DNA of 12,762 nucleotides from an uncultured Spirochaetales bacterium (GCA_946061495.1 CAMGSV010000052.1:1-12762), one strand, 5' to 3'. Counted from the stretch's first letter, positions 1-8,339 are shown. Numbers and translations are program-made. The notes: a model not told the origin generated them from the sequence alone.

Positions 1-2
1 CC

Positions 3-1832
3 ACCAACGAGGTCATCAAGAACCTAGCGTGGGAGGAATTCGCCATGTTCAAGGAATCCTTCCTGGGTAACACCGTTTTCTGGCTTTCCGTGCAGGAAAA
101 GGACTTTTATTCCGACTTGGCTTTCTCCTATCATGTGGATCCCAACAATCCCAATGACTATTGGTACAACCTTACCATCTATGAGACAGAGGACTACAAC
201 TTCAACATCAATTACAATCAGATGTTGAACAAGACCATGCTGTGGATCAATGTTCCGGTGCGGAATTCCACAAAAACTGTAGTGGGTATGGTGGGAACCG
301 GAATTCCCCTCAGTGACTTCACCAGCACTATGTTCGCCACCCTGGATCCAGATGTGGAGATGTATTTCTACAACAGACAGCTGGAGATTACTGGTACTCG
401 GGGGGATGAAAGTCTTGCAGACAAGCTTCCCATCACAACTGTTATGCCACGGCTGGAGGGGGTGGATTTGAATGTCGCAGAGGAAACATTCCTCCATACG
501 GTTTTTGGAACATATATGTTCCTGCCCTTTGAGGAGGTGAACTGGACTGCCGTCATGTTCATTCCCTACACCTTCGGCAGCTTCCTGCGGCATTCTGTCA
601 AATCCTTCCTTGTTTTCTTCGTGGTGAACCTCACCATCTGGCTGTATGCCTTCATCAAGGCTCTGTTCCTACCCCTGCGTGCCCTTGAGCGTTCAGTTCA
701 TGACCTGTCCTCGGAACATGCAAACCTCACGAAGCGTGTTCCTGCCAACAAGAAGATGATACTGGATATTTTCGGTACCCTGATTGACGGATTCAATGAA
801 TTTATCGAGAACCTGCAGAATGTTGTTACCCATGTGCAGAAATCCAACAGGAACCTTGTGGAGGCAGGTGGACGGACGGCGGACTGCATCATGGACGTTG
901 TCACTGCCATTGACACCTCCTACAACTTTATGGAAATTGTGGATAAGAACATCAACAATCAGATGGAGAGCGTTGATAGTACTGTTCGTTCAGTAAGCAA
1001 CATCGTGAGTGGAATTATGGAGTTGAACCAGCTTGTTTCCACCCAGAGCGAAGGGGGGCAGCAGGCCGCCGTAGTGGTGGAGGAACTGCTGAGCAGTATC
1101 GGAAACGTATACAATGCGGTGAACAATCTGGTGGCATCCTTTGACCAGCTGGAGGAGAACGCCGAGCATGGTGTGAATGCCCAGAAGAACGTCGCCCTCA
1201 AGATTGGTGAGATATATGCCGAGTCCCAGATGCTGCAGGAAGCCAACCGGGTCATCTCTTCCATTGCCAGCCAGACAAACCTGCTAGCCATGAATGCTGC
1301 CATCGAGGCCGCCCATGCCGGAGAGGCTGGACAGGGATTCAGTGTTGTAGCAGACGAAATCAGAAAGCTCAGCGAGAATGCCTCCAAGCAGTCTCGTACC
1401 ATCGGTGTGCAGCTGAAGACAATCCTTGACTCCATGGCAGGAATTACCGAGCTTTCCGAGGATCTGAAGTCTGCCTTTGACCGTGTTTCAGAGGGAATCA
1501 AGAGCACCAATGTGATGGTGCAAGAGATTTCTACTTCCATGGAGCAGCAGTCTGCTGGATCGAACCAGATGAGGATAGTGATAGACCATGTGATGGATGC
1601 CACTATGAAGACTCAGTCTGCATCCGATGCCATGGCGGCGGAGAATGCCAGCATCCAGCGTGAGATTGAGATGCTGCAGGAGTCAGCTGTTTCGATGAAG
1701 GGGAACATGGATCGGATGAAGGAGGGAACCATCCGCATCAAGGCCACGGGAATGGCGTTAAAGTCCTTGTCCAACGAGACTCGCCGCTCCATCGTTGACA
1801 TTGGCCAGGAATTGGAGAAATTTACCGTTTAA
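3..1832 (+). CDS. Methyl-accepting chemotaxis protein, 5' end cut by window edge
   Basis: Transmembrane chemoreceptor that senses a ligand outside the cytoplasmic membrane and controls the CheA kinase through CheW. The frame is open to the window edge, so the ATG at 45 is internal and the true start lies upstream. Counting from that ATG, residues 1-180 look like the membrane-distal part of a Cache-type periplasmic sensor. Residues about 186-207 form one hydrophobic membrane segment, followed by a HAMP-like linker and a long coiled coil. The signalling hairpin tip is clear at about residues 410-427 (QTNLLAMNAAIEAAHAGE), followed by GFSVVADEIRKLSE. An N-terminal membrane segment must lie outside the window. 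The C-terminus (LEKFTV) has no CheR-tethering pentapeptide. The family is certain; the ligand cannot be told. Confidence 0.95.
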   Translation, partial: TNEVIKNLAWEEFAMFKESFLGNTVFWLSVQEKDFYSDLAFSYHVDPNNPNDYWYNLTIYETEDYNFNINYNQMLNKTMLWINVPVRNSTKTVVGMVGTGIPLSDFTSTMFATLDPDVEMYFYNRQLEITGTRGDESLADKLPITTVMPRLEGVDLNVAEETFLHTVFGTYMFLPFEEVNWTAVMFIPYTFGSFLRHSVKSFLVFFVVNLTIWLYAFIKALFLPLRALERSVHDLSSEHANLTKRVPANKKMILDIFGTLIDGFNEFIENLQNVVTHVQKSNRNLVEAGGRTADCIMDVVTAIDTSYNFMEIVDKNINNQMESVDSTVRSVSNIVSGIMELNQLVSTQSEGGQQAAVVVEELLSSIGNVYNAVNNLVASFDQLEENAEHGVNAQKNVALKIGEIYAESQMLQEANRVISSIASQTNLLAMNAAIEAAHAGEAGQGFSVVADEIRKLSENASKQSRTIGVQLKTILDSMAGITELSEDLKSAFDRVSEGIKSTNVMVQEISTSMEQQSAGSNQMRIVIDHVMDATMKTQSASDAMAAENASIQREIEMLQESAVSMKGNMDRMKEGTIRIKATGMALKSLSNETRRSIVDIGQELEKFTV

Positions 1833-1875
1833 TACTACCTGTTGAGGAAAATATCCGGTGACGACTGGTTTTTCC

Positions 1876-1904
1876 TTGACTTTTTTTTCTGCCTTGCATA
1901 TATT
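1876..1904 (+). promoter_or_regulatory. Probable sigma-70 promoter of the tmRNA gene
   Basis: A -35 box TTGACT (1876-1881) and a -10 box TATATT (1899-1904) are separated by exactly 17 bases. Transcription would begin near 1911, giving a 5' leader of roughly 38 bases that RNase P would remove to produce the mature 5' end at 1950. The T-rich spacer and the absence of any reading frame here fit a strong promoter for a stable RNA. Confidence 0.75.
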
Positions 1905-1949
1905 CATTATATACGTGATTGTTTGCGTCACCGTCCCTGATATTTTTTC

Positions 1950-2300
1950 GGGGGTGCACTGGCTTCGACGGGTGTGGACGTGGACTTGAGCTGCAGGTGA
2001 GGTCGCCTGTCCTCTGAACAGACAAAACCTATAACTGCCGAAGATAATCGTCAGTTTGCTCTCGCTGCGTAAGCGCGGGAACACGGAAACTGGACTGTGC
2101 CGCTCTGAACGGGCCAAGTTTCTGTCGCTAACCAGGGCTTGCTGTGGATGGTGTCCGATACGTCCACGGGACTTTCATCGGAATACGGAGCCGACGCTTG
2201 TGGTGCTGCCACCGGATCCCGACAACCACCTCGCACCACTAAACCTGTAGAGGCTCCTGGCCCGCACATTCGGACGGGGGTTCAATTCCCCCCACCTCCA
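1950..2300 (+). ncRNA. ssrA: Transfer-messenger RNA (tmRNA)
   Basis: tmRNA rescues ribosomes stalled on broken messages and adds a degradation tag to the nascent protein, together with SmpB. The 5' end has the hallmark GGGGGTGCACTGGCTTCGAC, and the 3' end carries a T arm with loop TTCAATT. The acceptor stem pairs GGGGGTG (1950-1956) with CACCTCC (2293-2299), with one G-T wobble, and A2300 is the discriminator. The mature length of about 351 bases is typical. No CCA is encoded after A2300 (a run of A follows), so the CCA must be added by nucleotidyltransferase. The tag frame is at 2037-2072. The one-piece (not permuted) form is evident from the order of its parts. Confidence 0.97.
2037..2072 (+). 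other. tmRNA proteolysis-tag reading frame
   Basis: The resume codon is probably GCC at 2037. The frame encodes AEDNRQFALAA and ends with TAA at 2070-2072. The ALAA end is the classic signal for ClpXP-type proteases and SspB-like adaptors. The residue before ALAA is Phe, where many bacteria have Tyr. The exact resume codon is inferred from its position after CTATAACT and from the reading frame. Confidence 0.9.
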
Positions 2301-2302
2301 AA

Positions 2303-2328
2303 AAAAAACCACCTGCCGGTGGTTTTTT
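2303..2328. terminator. Bidirectional intrinsic terminator between ssrA and recJ
   Basis: The stem AAAAAACCACC (2303-2313) pairs with GGTGGTTTTTT (2318-2328) around a TGCC loop. Read on the plus strand, the T-run ends the tmRNA transcript. Read on the minus strand, the complement of the A-run gives a longer T-run that ends the recJ operon, whose stop codon is about 46 bases away. The A-run begins directly after the mature tmRNA 3' end. Confidence 0.88.
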
Positions 2329-2373
2329 CATTTTAAATGCCATTGGGGCTGAGCCGGAGCTGTGTGCCTCCCG

Positions 2374-4506
2374 TCAATTCTGGGAACGCTCCACCTCTTG
2401 GACAACCATCTGGGCCGACTCCATGCCATTGAACACATTCCGCTCCACCCGGTACACCAGGTCGATGGTGTCCCCTGGGGCAAAGTCAGTGCCCAGCCGT
2501 TCCGCCGCATTCCAGTAGAGTGCGGGCCATTTGTGCTTGCCGCCGGCGAGAATGAGCTTGAGGTGCTTCTTCTCCCCCTTGCCGATGATGTCCGCAGTGA
2601 CAATCTTCAGACGGCGGCTGAAGAAGGTGAGGGGTGGATTGCTCTCTCCGTAGGGCTCGAAGAGATTCGTGATTTTCAGCAGATCCGGGGTGAGGTAGCT
2701 GTGGGGAATCTCTGCGTCGGCCTGAACCAGCTGCTGGTCGTTGTCCTCCAGCTCGATGACGGGGGTGTAGTCAAGAAAGTGCTGCAGGAGGGCATCGAGG
2801 TTCTCCTTGTTCAGGCTGAATCCCGCCGCATAGTTGTGGCCGCCGTGGTTCAGGAACAGATTCCCGCAGCTGTCCAGCATGGGGGTGACGTCAAATCCAC
2901 GGGTGGAACGGACAGAACCGATGGCAGTGCCGTCCTCCAAGATGGTGATGGCCACTGCAGGCACTCCGAAGACCTTCACCAGCTGGGCGGCTAGGATTCC
3001 CGATATGCCACGGTGGATTCGTGGATCCACCACCACCACCAGCTTCTTGTTGTATTTGTCAAAGTTCTCGTAAGCCTGCCGCTCCACGTAGCCCCAGGCA
3101 TCGGTGCCCAGCTGGCGGCGGTCCTTGTTCAGCTGGATGATCTCCTCGGCGATGGCATCCCGCTGCTGGCTGGTTTCTGAAAGGAACAGCTGCACCGCCA
3201 GCTCGGACCTGCCCAGCCGTCCGGCGGCATTCAGCACGGGAACCACGTTCCAGGAGATGTCGGTGCTGCCGATGCGCTTGCCCAGCAGGTTGAGCCGTGC
3301 CAAAAGCTCCTTCAATCCGTCTATGGGCTGTCCGCTGTTGAGGGCTTCCAGACCCTGCCGCACCAGAATCCTGTTTTCGTTCTGGAGGGGCATGATGTCC
3401 GCCAGGGCAGCCAGCATCACCAGCTGCAGATCCTCCTGTATCTTCTTGTTGTTCTGGGAGTTGGCAGTCTTCTTCTGGATGTAGGTGACGAACAGGTTGC
3501 AAAAGCCGTCCATCTCGGACTGGATTCCCTCCCGATAGCGGAGAATCTTTGACATTTCCTTCACCCGCAGGAGGCTGGCGTTGCGGACCGCAGGGATTTC
3601 CGTAGAGATTTCCGGCCGCAGGTCCATCATGTTGAACTCAACGCCGGTGCCAAAGATTTTTGCCAGCTGCTTCTGCTGGAGCTCCGCATCCCACACCAGA
3701 ATCTGCTGGCCACGGAGAAACTGCATCAGGCGGGTGTCTTCAATGCGGACCATGCCGGGTGTGATGGTTTCGGTGAGGCGGGAGCGCTCCGTCATGTTCA
3801 CCAGCTTCACGCAGTCGATGGTGTAGGCATCGTTCACCGGCCGCACGTCCAGCAGGCAGAGCTCCTGCTTGTACAGCTCGTTCTGGGCGAAGCGGAGGGC
3901 GGTGGCCAGCTTGAATGCCACGGCGCAGCCGGAGATGAAGGGGAAGGGATAGTCGTCGCCGGGGAGCTTCGGGTCGATGATGATGGTGGCCTTGGGGAGG
4001 TTTTCCGGAGGATTGTGGTGGTCGGTGACGATGACATCGATGCCCAGCTCCACCGCCCGGTCTATCTCAAGATTGTTGGAGATGCCGCAGTCCACGGTGA
4101 TGATGAGGGTGCCGTAGTTGGCGGCGAATTCCTCCACCGCCTTCATGGAAAGGCCGTAGGTGTCCTCTCCGCTGGGAATGCGCCAGCTCACATCAACGCC
4201 CAGCTCCTTGAGGCAGCGGTGGAGGACGGTGGTGCTGGTGATGCCGTCCACGTCCCGGTCGCCAAAAATCAGCACCTTCTCCCCCTCGTCCCGGGCTGCG
4301 AGAATGCGGTCCACCGCATCCTCCATACCGGAAAGCAGGAAGGGACTGTGGAGGAAACGGAGGTCGTTCTCCAGATAATACAAAATATCGCTGCCGCTGG
4401 TGATGTTCCGGCGGGCAAGGATGGAGGCGGTTAAGGGGTCGCAGGAAAAGCGGCCGCAGAGCTCCCGTACCTGTTCAGGGGCTATGTCTTTCTTCGTACA
4501 TATCAT
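2374..4506 (-). CDS. recJ: Single-stranded-DNA-specific 5'-3' exonuclease RecJ
   Basis: DHH-family nuclease that degrades single-stranded DNA 5' to 3' in recombination and mismatch or base-excision repair. Counting from the ATG at 4506, motif I is GDRDVDG (about 82-88), motif II VDCGIS (138-143) and motif III TDHH (161-164). ALADIMPL follows near 367 and NAAGRLG near 426. The DHHA1 domain shows RGISGILAA, GSVRS (530-534) and GGHNYAAGF (555-563), with an OB-fold-like tail. At 710 residues it is longer than the E. coli enzyme (577), mainly through extra sequence between the DHH core and ALADIMPL. I chose ATG 4506, 2 bases after the upstream gene's TGA, with AAGGA in front; a TTG at 4527 would add 7 residues and overlap that gene. 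Motif I has Arg where Tyr is common. Confidence 0.93.
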   Translation of the reverse strand: MICTKKDIAPEQVRELCGRFSCDPLTASILARRNITSGSDILYYLENDLRFLHSPFLLSGMEDAVDRILAARDEGEKVLIFGDRDVDGITSTTVLHRCLKELGVDVSWRIPSGEDTYGLSMKAVEEFAANYGTLIITVDCGISNNLEIDRAVELGIDVIVTDHHNPPENLPKATIIIDPKLPGDDYPFPFISGCAVAFKLATALRFAQNELYKQELCLLDVRPVNDAYTIDCVKLVNMTERSRLTETITPGMVRIEDTRLMQFLRGQQILVWDAELQQKQLAKIFGTGVEFNMMDLRPEISTEIPAVRNASLLRVKEMSKILRYREGIQSEMDGFCNLFVTYIQKKTANSQNNKKIQEDLQLVMLAALADIMPLQNENRILVRQGLEALNSGQPIDGLKELLARLNLLGKRIGSTDISWNVVPVLNAAGRLGRSELAVQLFLSETSQQRDAIAEEIIQLNKDRRQLGTDAWGYVERQAYENFDKYNKKLVVVVDPRIHRGISGILAAQLVKVFGVPAVAITILEDGTAIGSVRSTRGFDVTPMLDSCGNLFLNHGGHNYAAGFSLNKENLDALLQHFLDYTPVIELEDNDQQLVQADAEIPHSYLTPDLLKITNLFEPYGESNPPLTFFSRRLKIVTADIIGKGEKKHLKLILAGGKHKWPALYWNAAERLGTDFAPGDTIDLVYRVERNVFNGMESAQMVVQEVERSQN

Positions 4507-4508
4507 GG

Positions 4509-5891
4509 TCAGTGGATTTCCTTGCAAATCAGTTGCTGTTCCTGGGGCTTCTGGCTGGTGTAGGTGGCGGCCTCCTGGATCAAGGCCAGGGCTGGCTCAA
4601 GACAGGCCTCGTTCTGCCCGAAAACCTCCATAATCAGGTCTCCTGCCGCCACCTTGTCTCCCTGGACCTTGTGGAGAATCATGCCGGCATCGGGACAGAC
4701 GGGATCCTCCGTCCTGTTGCGTCCCACCCCAAGATGGACTCCTGCCAGCCCCAGCTTGAAGGCGTCCAGCTGGAGGAAGCCCTCTTGACTGGAGTAAACC
4801 TCCCGTCGGAAGGGGCTGCGCCGTGTTCCCACCTGGGTCATGAGCCTTTCCGGGTCGCCCCCCTGGTCACGGACATTCTGGAGGAAGAGCTCCAGTGCTC
4901 GGCCAGAGGAGACGGCCTCCTGGCAGGCAGCGAGGGCTTGTTTCTGAAAATCTTCGGCGGCGGGGGACGTGGTGGAAGCAAGCTCCTGTCCCAGCAGCAG
5001 CATCTGCACCGCCAGGGCGTAGGTCAGCTCCATTACATCCTGGGGGCCACGTCCCTGGAGGCATTCGATGGTCTCTTCAATCTCCAGGAAGTTGCCAATC
5101 TTGCGTCCCAGGGGAGAGGCCATGCTGGTGATGAGGGCGGTGGCCTTCTTTCCCATGGCCTTGGCCGTTCCCACCAGGCTTTCCGCCAGACGCTGGGCAT
5201 CCTCCTTGGTTTTCATAAAGGCACCGGAGCCGTATTTCACGTCGAAGACCAGGCCGTCGGAGCCCTCCGCCACCTTTTTGGACAGGATGCTGGCGGTAAT
5301 GAGGGGGATGGATTCCACGGTGGCGGTAACATCCCGCAGGGCGTAGAGCAGGCGGTCGGCGGGAACCACATCCTGGGTCTGGCCGGTCATGGCAAAGCCG
5401 GTGCGGGCGATGAGCTGCTGGAACTCCTCCACCGGGAGACCAACCCGGTAGCCTTCGATTGACTCCAGCTTGTCCAGGGTGCCGCCGGTGTGGCCCAGGG
5501 CGCGGCCGCTCATCATGGGAATCTGCACCCTGCCAAAGGGGAGCCTGCAGGCCGCCACGATTGGTGCCAGGGGTAGGGAAATCTTGTCCCCCACGCCGCC
5601 GGTGGAGTGCTTGTCCACAAAGGGGCCGGTGAGACCGGGAATGCCGGTGTGGTGGTGGTCCATCACCCGGCCTGAATGGAGCATGACGCTGGTGAGGGCG
5701 GCAGTCTCGTCAAAGGTCATGCCGTTGAAGTAGACGGCCATGAGCCAGGCTGCAATCTGGTAGTCGGGAATCTCCCCGGCCACGTAACCCTTTATCAGGA
5801 ACTCCAGCTCCTGACGGCTCAGCTCCTGTCCCTTTGGCTCCAGGGGACTGCCCCTTTTTTTCATGATGATGTCAACAGCACGGAACGCCAT
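4509..5891 (-). CDS. deoA: Pyrimidine-nucleoside (thymidine) phosphorylase
   Basis: Cytoplasmic salvage enzyme that splits thymidine, deoxyuridine or uridine with phosphate into the base and (deoxy)ribose-1-phosphate. The phosphate-binding stretch KHSTGGVGDK is at residues 94-103 and the family signature SGRALGHTGGTLDKLES at 128-144. The nucleoside-binding residues R186, S201 and K205 keep the spacing known from the family. The 460-residue length is slightly above the usual 430-440. The start is the ATG at 5891, preceded by a strong GGGAGGAAG ribosome site; an in-frame extension to 5975 would run through the promoter and is rejected. It is the first gene of an operon with recJ. The sequence alone does not separate a thymidine-specific enzyme (DeoA) from a broad pyrimidine one (Pdp). 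Confidence 0.93.
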   Translation of the reverse strand: MAFRAVDIIMKKRGSPLEPKGQELSRQELEFLIKGYVAGEIPDYQIAAWLMAVYFNGMTFDETAALTSVMLHSGRVMDHHHTGIPGLTGPFVDKHSTGGVGDKISLPLAPIVAACRLPFGRVQIPMMSGRALGHTGGTLDKLESIEGYRVGLPVEEFQQLIARTGFAMTGQTQDVVPADRLLYALRDVTATVESIPLITASILSKKVAEGSDGLVFDVKYGSGAFMKTKEDAQRLAESLVGTAKAMGKKATALITSMASPLGRKIGNFLEIEETIECLQGRGPQDVMELTYALAVQMLLLGQELASTTSPAAEDFQKQALAACQEAVSSGRALELFLQNVRDQGGDPERLMTQVGTRRSPFRREVYSSQEGFLQLDAFKLGLAGVHLGVGRNRTEDPVCPDAGMILHKVQGDKVAAGDLIMEVFGQNEACLEPALALIQEAATYTSQKPQEQQLICKEIH

Positions 5892-5922
5892 GTCTTCCTC
5901 CCGAATATTTAGTGATTTTTTT

Positions 5923-5951
5923 AGTATACTCCAAAAGCTCCCTACCGTAAA
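5923..5951 (-). promoter_or_regulatory. Probable promoter of the phosphorylase-recJ operon
   Basis: Read on the minus strand, a -35-like TTTACG (5946-5951) and a -10 TATACT (5923-5928) are 17 bases apart. The start of transcription would fall about 25 bases upstream of the phosphorylase ATG. The -35 box is part of a repeated 10-mer (5944-5953 and 5974-5983), which hints at regulation by a DNA-binding protein. Confidence 0.65.
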
Positions 5952-5983
5952 GGAGGGCAGGGGACTATTCCCCACCGTAAAGG
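5944..5983. repeat. Pair of 10-bp direct repeats, 30-bp period, possible operator
   Basis: ACCGTAAAGG occurs at 5944-5953 and again at 5974-5983, exactly 30 bp (about three helical turns) apart, each embedded in a C-rich/G-rich context. The proximal copy overlaps the operon's -35 box. Between them lies the small inverted repeat GGGGACTATTCCCC. A pair on one face of the helix is a usual layout for a repressor or activator site, but no regulator gene is visible here. Confidence 0.45.
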
Positions 5984-6071
5984 GATGGGAGGTTCGGCTG
6001 TTTTTTTGCCTGCCCCCTCTAGTATTATAGCCTGAATTCAGATGAAAAATGACCGTTTTGAGGAAAAAATG

Positions 6072-6080
6072 TGATATAAT
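6072..6080 (+). promoter_or_regulatory. Extended -10 promoter of the Dabb-family gene
   Basis: TGATATAAT (6072-6080) is a perfect extended -10 element (TG, one base, TATAAT). No good -35 box is seen at the right distance, which extended -10 promoters can tolerate. The gene's AAAGGAGG ribosome site and ATG follow within about 27 bases, so the leader would be short. Confidence 0.7.
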
Positions 6081-6106
6081 CAGCGTACTTGGTAAAGGAG
6101 GAATTT

Positions 6107-6409
6107 ATGGTAAAGCACATCATTTTATGGACATTGAAGGAGATGCCGGAGGAGGAAAAGGAGTGGGTAAAGGCCGGCATAAAGGAGGGGCTGGAGGGCT
6201 TGCAGGGAAGGATTCCCGGACTGGTGGACATCAAGGTGCAGGTGGACGGCCGCATGGAAACCTCCACCGCCGACCTGATGCTGGACTCCACCTTCGAGTC
6301 GCCGGAGGCCCTGGCCGTCTATGCCAGCCATCCGGAGCACGTGGCGGTGGCGGACAGCAGGGTACGCCCCTTTACCGCCAGCCGAGCCTGCCTGGACTTT
6401 GAGCTGTAG
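6107..6409 (+). CDS. Dabb-family (stress-responsive alpha/beta barrel) protein
   Basis: A small 100-residue protein of the Dabb (dimeric alpha-beta barrel) family. It opens with the typical strand MVKHIILWTLKE, continues with an amphipathic helix (EEEKEWVKAGIKEGLEGLQG), then IPGLVDIKVQVD, and ends with a strand that carries the family-like pattern of a helix (FESPEALAVYASHPEHVAV) followed by FTASRACLDFEL. Family members form ferredoxin-like homodimers; the bacterial ones mostly have no assigned substrate. The ATG at 6107 has an excellent AAAGGAGG site 5 bases upstream; the in-frame TTG at 6089 would place that site inside the coding region. It is divergent from the phosphorylase gene and is the last gene before the accessory part. 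Confidence 0.87.
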   Translation: MVKHIILWTLKEMPEEEKEWVKAGIKEGLEGLQGRIPGLVDIKVQVDGRMETSTADLMLDSTFESPEALAVYASHPEHVAVADSRVRPFTASRACLDFEL

Positions 6410-6457
6410 GTAATGAGAACATGTTAGGAACAGGACCAACTTCTCTGTGAAAAAATA

Positions 6458-6486
6458 TTGTATGGCTTGTTAGTGTTTAGTATAAT
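6458..6486 (+). promoter_or_regulatory. Probable promoter of the DUF262 gene
   Basis: A perfect -10 box TATAAT lies at 6481-6486, with a weak -35 (TTGTAT, 6458-6463) 17 bases upstream, inside an AT-rich 140-base gap. The leader to the ATG at 6552 would be about 60 bases. The DUF262 gene therefore appears to carry its own promoter. Confidence 0.6.
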
Positions 6487-6551
6487 GGGTTGAAAAATAG
6501 TGTAGTCTAATAGGATATGTATGAAAATTTTACCATAGTTAGGAGGGTATC

Positions 6552-8324
6552 ATGGGCAATGAATTATTTACAAACATCCCAAGTAAGATTAAAAATCTTG
6601 TAAGCGATGTTAGGATTGGTAAGATTGGTTTGCCTGATCTGCAAAGACCATTTGTATGGAAGGACAATAAAGTCAGAGATCTCTTCGATTCTATGCTTCG
6701 TGGTTATCCCATTGGATATGTGATGTTATGGGAGTCTCCTTCCGACTATGAAGAAAAGAAAGTTTCTATCGGTAGTAATAAGAAAATCTATGAAGAACCG
6801 AAAGAACTTGTGATTGATGGCCAACAAAGGCTGACAGCCCTTGTCGCTGCTATGTATGGTGTTAAAGTACGAGATAAGAGTTATAATGAAAGGGAAATTA
6901 AAATCAGCTACAACCCGTTGATAAGAGAATTTGCTGTTTGGACAAATGCAATTGACCGTGACCAAGAATGGGTAACAAAAATTAGTGATGTGTTCTTAGC
7001 AAAAGAAAATAATTCTTTTACTAAGTTCCGGCGTGATTATATTAACGGACTGAATGATGCCAGAAACAAGAAGAGTGAGCCTGAATTGACAGATGAAGAA
7101 CGTGATCTGATTGAAGACAATCTTAATGCCCTTCTTGGCCTAGAAGATTTTTCCGTTCCTACTTTAGAAATATCCCAAGGTGCTGATGAGCAGGATGTAG
7201 CAGATATTTTTGTGCGTGTTAATTCTGGTGGGCAGAATCTGAATGAGAATAATTTTATTCAGACCTTGATTGCTGTTTATGAGAAGGATGTGCACGATAA
7301 GATTACGAAATTCTGTCAGGATTCCAGAATTCCGAAAGATGGTACTTCTTACAATCAGATTATGGAAATTGATCCCCAGCATCTTGTGCGTATGGCAGTC
7401 GGTGTTGGTTTCCATCGTGCAAGATTGAAATATGCGTATATGCTTCTCCGAGGTAAGAATTTAGAAACAGGAAAATATTCTGATGAAACGAGGACTCAGA
7501 ATTTAAATATCTTCAAAGATGCCCTTGAAAATGTGATGAATCTAAATAACTGGCATTCGTTCCTGCACTGTGTTGCTAGTGCAGGGTATGTCAGTGACAA
7601 GATTATTGCTTCCTCCAATGCCGTGGTGTTTAGTTATGTTCTTTATCTGATTGGAAAGTTGGAATACAAGGTTGCATCTCTTCAATTGAATAAGATTATC
7701 AGCAAGTGGTTCTTTATGTCTGCAATTACATACTTCTATACAGGTTCAACTGAATCTGAGGTTGAAAGGCAGTTCGCAGATTTAAGAAATGTTCATACTT
7801 CTGATGAGTTCGTTGCCTATCTAGAAAAAAACATTGCAAGTAGGTTTACAGATGATTATTTCAATCTGACATTGCCAAATGAGTTGAATACTTCTTCTGC
7901 AATTTCTCCCGCCTGGTATGGGTATATTGCCTCCCAGATTGTGCTGAATACACCTTTACTGTTCGGTACTAGTGGGTTGGCAAAATATTTATTGCCTGGT
8001 GTTAATGGAACGAAAAATGCCATAGATAAGCATCATATTTTTCCAAAAAACTATTTGACTCAGTTTGGTTATACTACTGATAGAGATAGAAACCAAGTAG
8101 CAAATTTTACGTATCTGGACTATGTAACGAATATTGATATTTCTGATGACTCTCCAGTTAATTATATTGAGCGATATAAAAATAAGTTAGGAGATAGTTA
8201 TAAAACTCATTGTGAAAACCATTGCTTGCCTAAAGACTTTGAGAAGATGGATTATATGGAATTCTTAAATGAAAGAAGAATGCTTATGGCTCAGTTAATT
8301 AAAAAAGCATTCATGGTATTATGA
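6552..8324 (+). CDS. DUF262 protein with C-terminal HNH-like motif (GmrSD-like restriction family)
   Basis: A 590-residue protein. The N-terminal DUF262 (ParB/Srx-like, GmrS-type) domain shows IGLPDLQRPFVW (25-36), the nucleotide-pocket motif DGQQRLTAL (89-97) and IFVRVNSGGQNL (219-230). Near the C-terminus IDKHHIFPKNYL (491-502), followed by ANFTYLDYVTN, resembles the HNH core found in DUF1524/GmrD-type nucleases. Proteins of this design include type IV restriction enzymes that cut glucosylated hydroxymethylcytosine phage DNA, and BREX-linked BrxU; the target here is unknown. The ATG at 6552 has AGGAGGG 4 bases upstream. The gene is markedly AT-rich beside its GC-rich neighbours, a sign of recent transfer. 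It is directly upstream of a truncated mcrB and an intact mcrC. Confidence 0.85.
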   Translation: MGNELFTNIPSKIKNLVSDVRIGKIGLPDLQRPFVWKDNKVRDLFDSMLRGYPIGYVMLWESPSDYEEKKVSIGSNKKIYEEPKELVIDGQQRLTALVAAMYGVKVRDKSYNEREIKISYNPLIREFAVWTNAIDRDQEWVTKISDVFLAKENNSFTKFRRDYINGLNDARNKKSEPELTDEERDLIEDNLNALLGLEDFSVPTLEISQGADEQDVADIFVRVNSGGQNLNENNFIQTLIAVYEKDVHDKITKFCQDSRIPKDGTSYNQIMEIDPQHLVRMAVGVGFHRARLKYAYMLLRGKNLETGKYSDETRTQNLNIFKDALENVMNLNNWHSFLHCVASAGYVSDKIIASSNAVVFSYVLYLIGKLEYKVASLQLNKIISKWFFMSAITYFYTGSTESEVERQFADLRNVHTSDEFVAYLEKNIASRFTDDYFNLTLPNELNTSSAISPAWYGYIASQIVLNTPLLFGTSGLAKYLLPGVNGTKNAIDKHHIFPKNYLTQFGYTTDRDRNQVANFTYLDYVTNIDISDDSPVNYIERYKNKLGDSYKTHCENHCLPKDFEKMDYMEFLNERRMLMAQLIKKAFMVL

Positions 8325-8339
8325 CATGAATAAATGTGA

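Noticed and set aside
959..1603. Minus-strand open frame opposite the chemoreceptor signalling domain
   Set aside because: It is Ser/Ala-rich shadow coding of the coiled coil without ribosome site or known domain.
2051..2336. Small open frames across the tmRNA
   Set aside because: They lie in a structured RNA gene; only the tag frame at 2037-2072 is real.
4512..5462. Long plus-strand open frame opposite the phosphorylase gene
   Set aside because: It is antisense to a gene with clear conserved motifs and has no recognisable domain; GC-rich codon use leaves the opposite strand open.
5892..5975. 28-residue N-terminal extension of the phosphorylase
   Set aside because: It would translate through the promoter at 5923-5951, while the ATG at 5891 has a strong ribosome site and the family's normal N-terminus.
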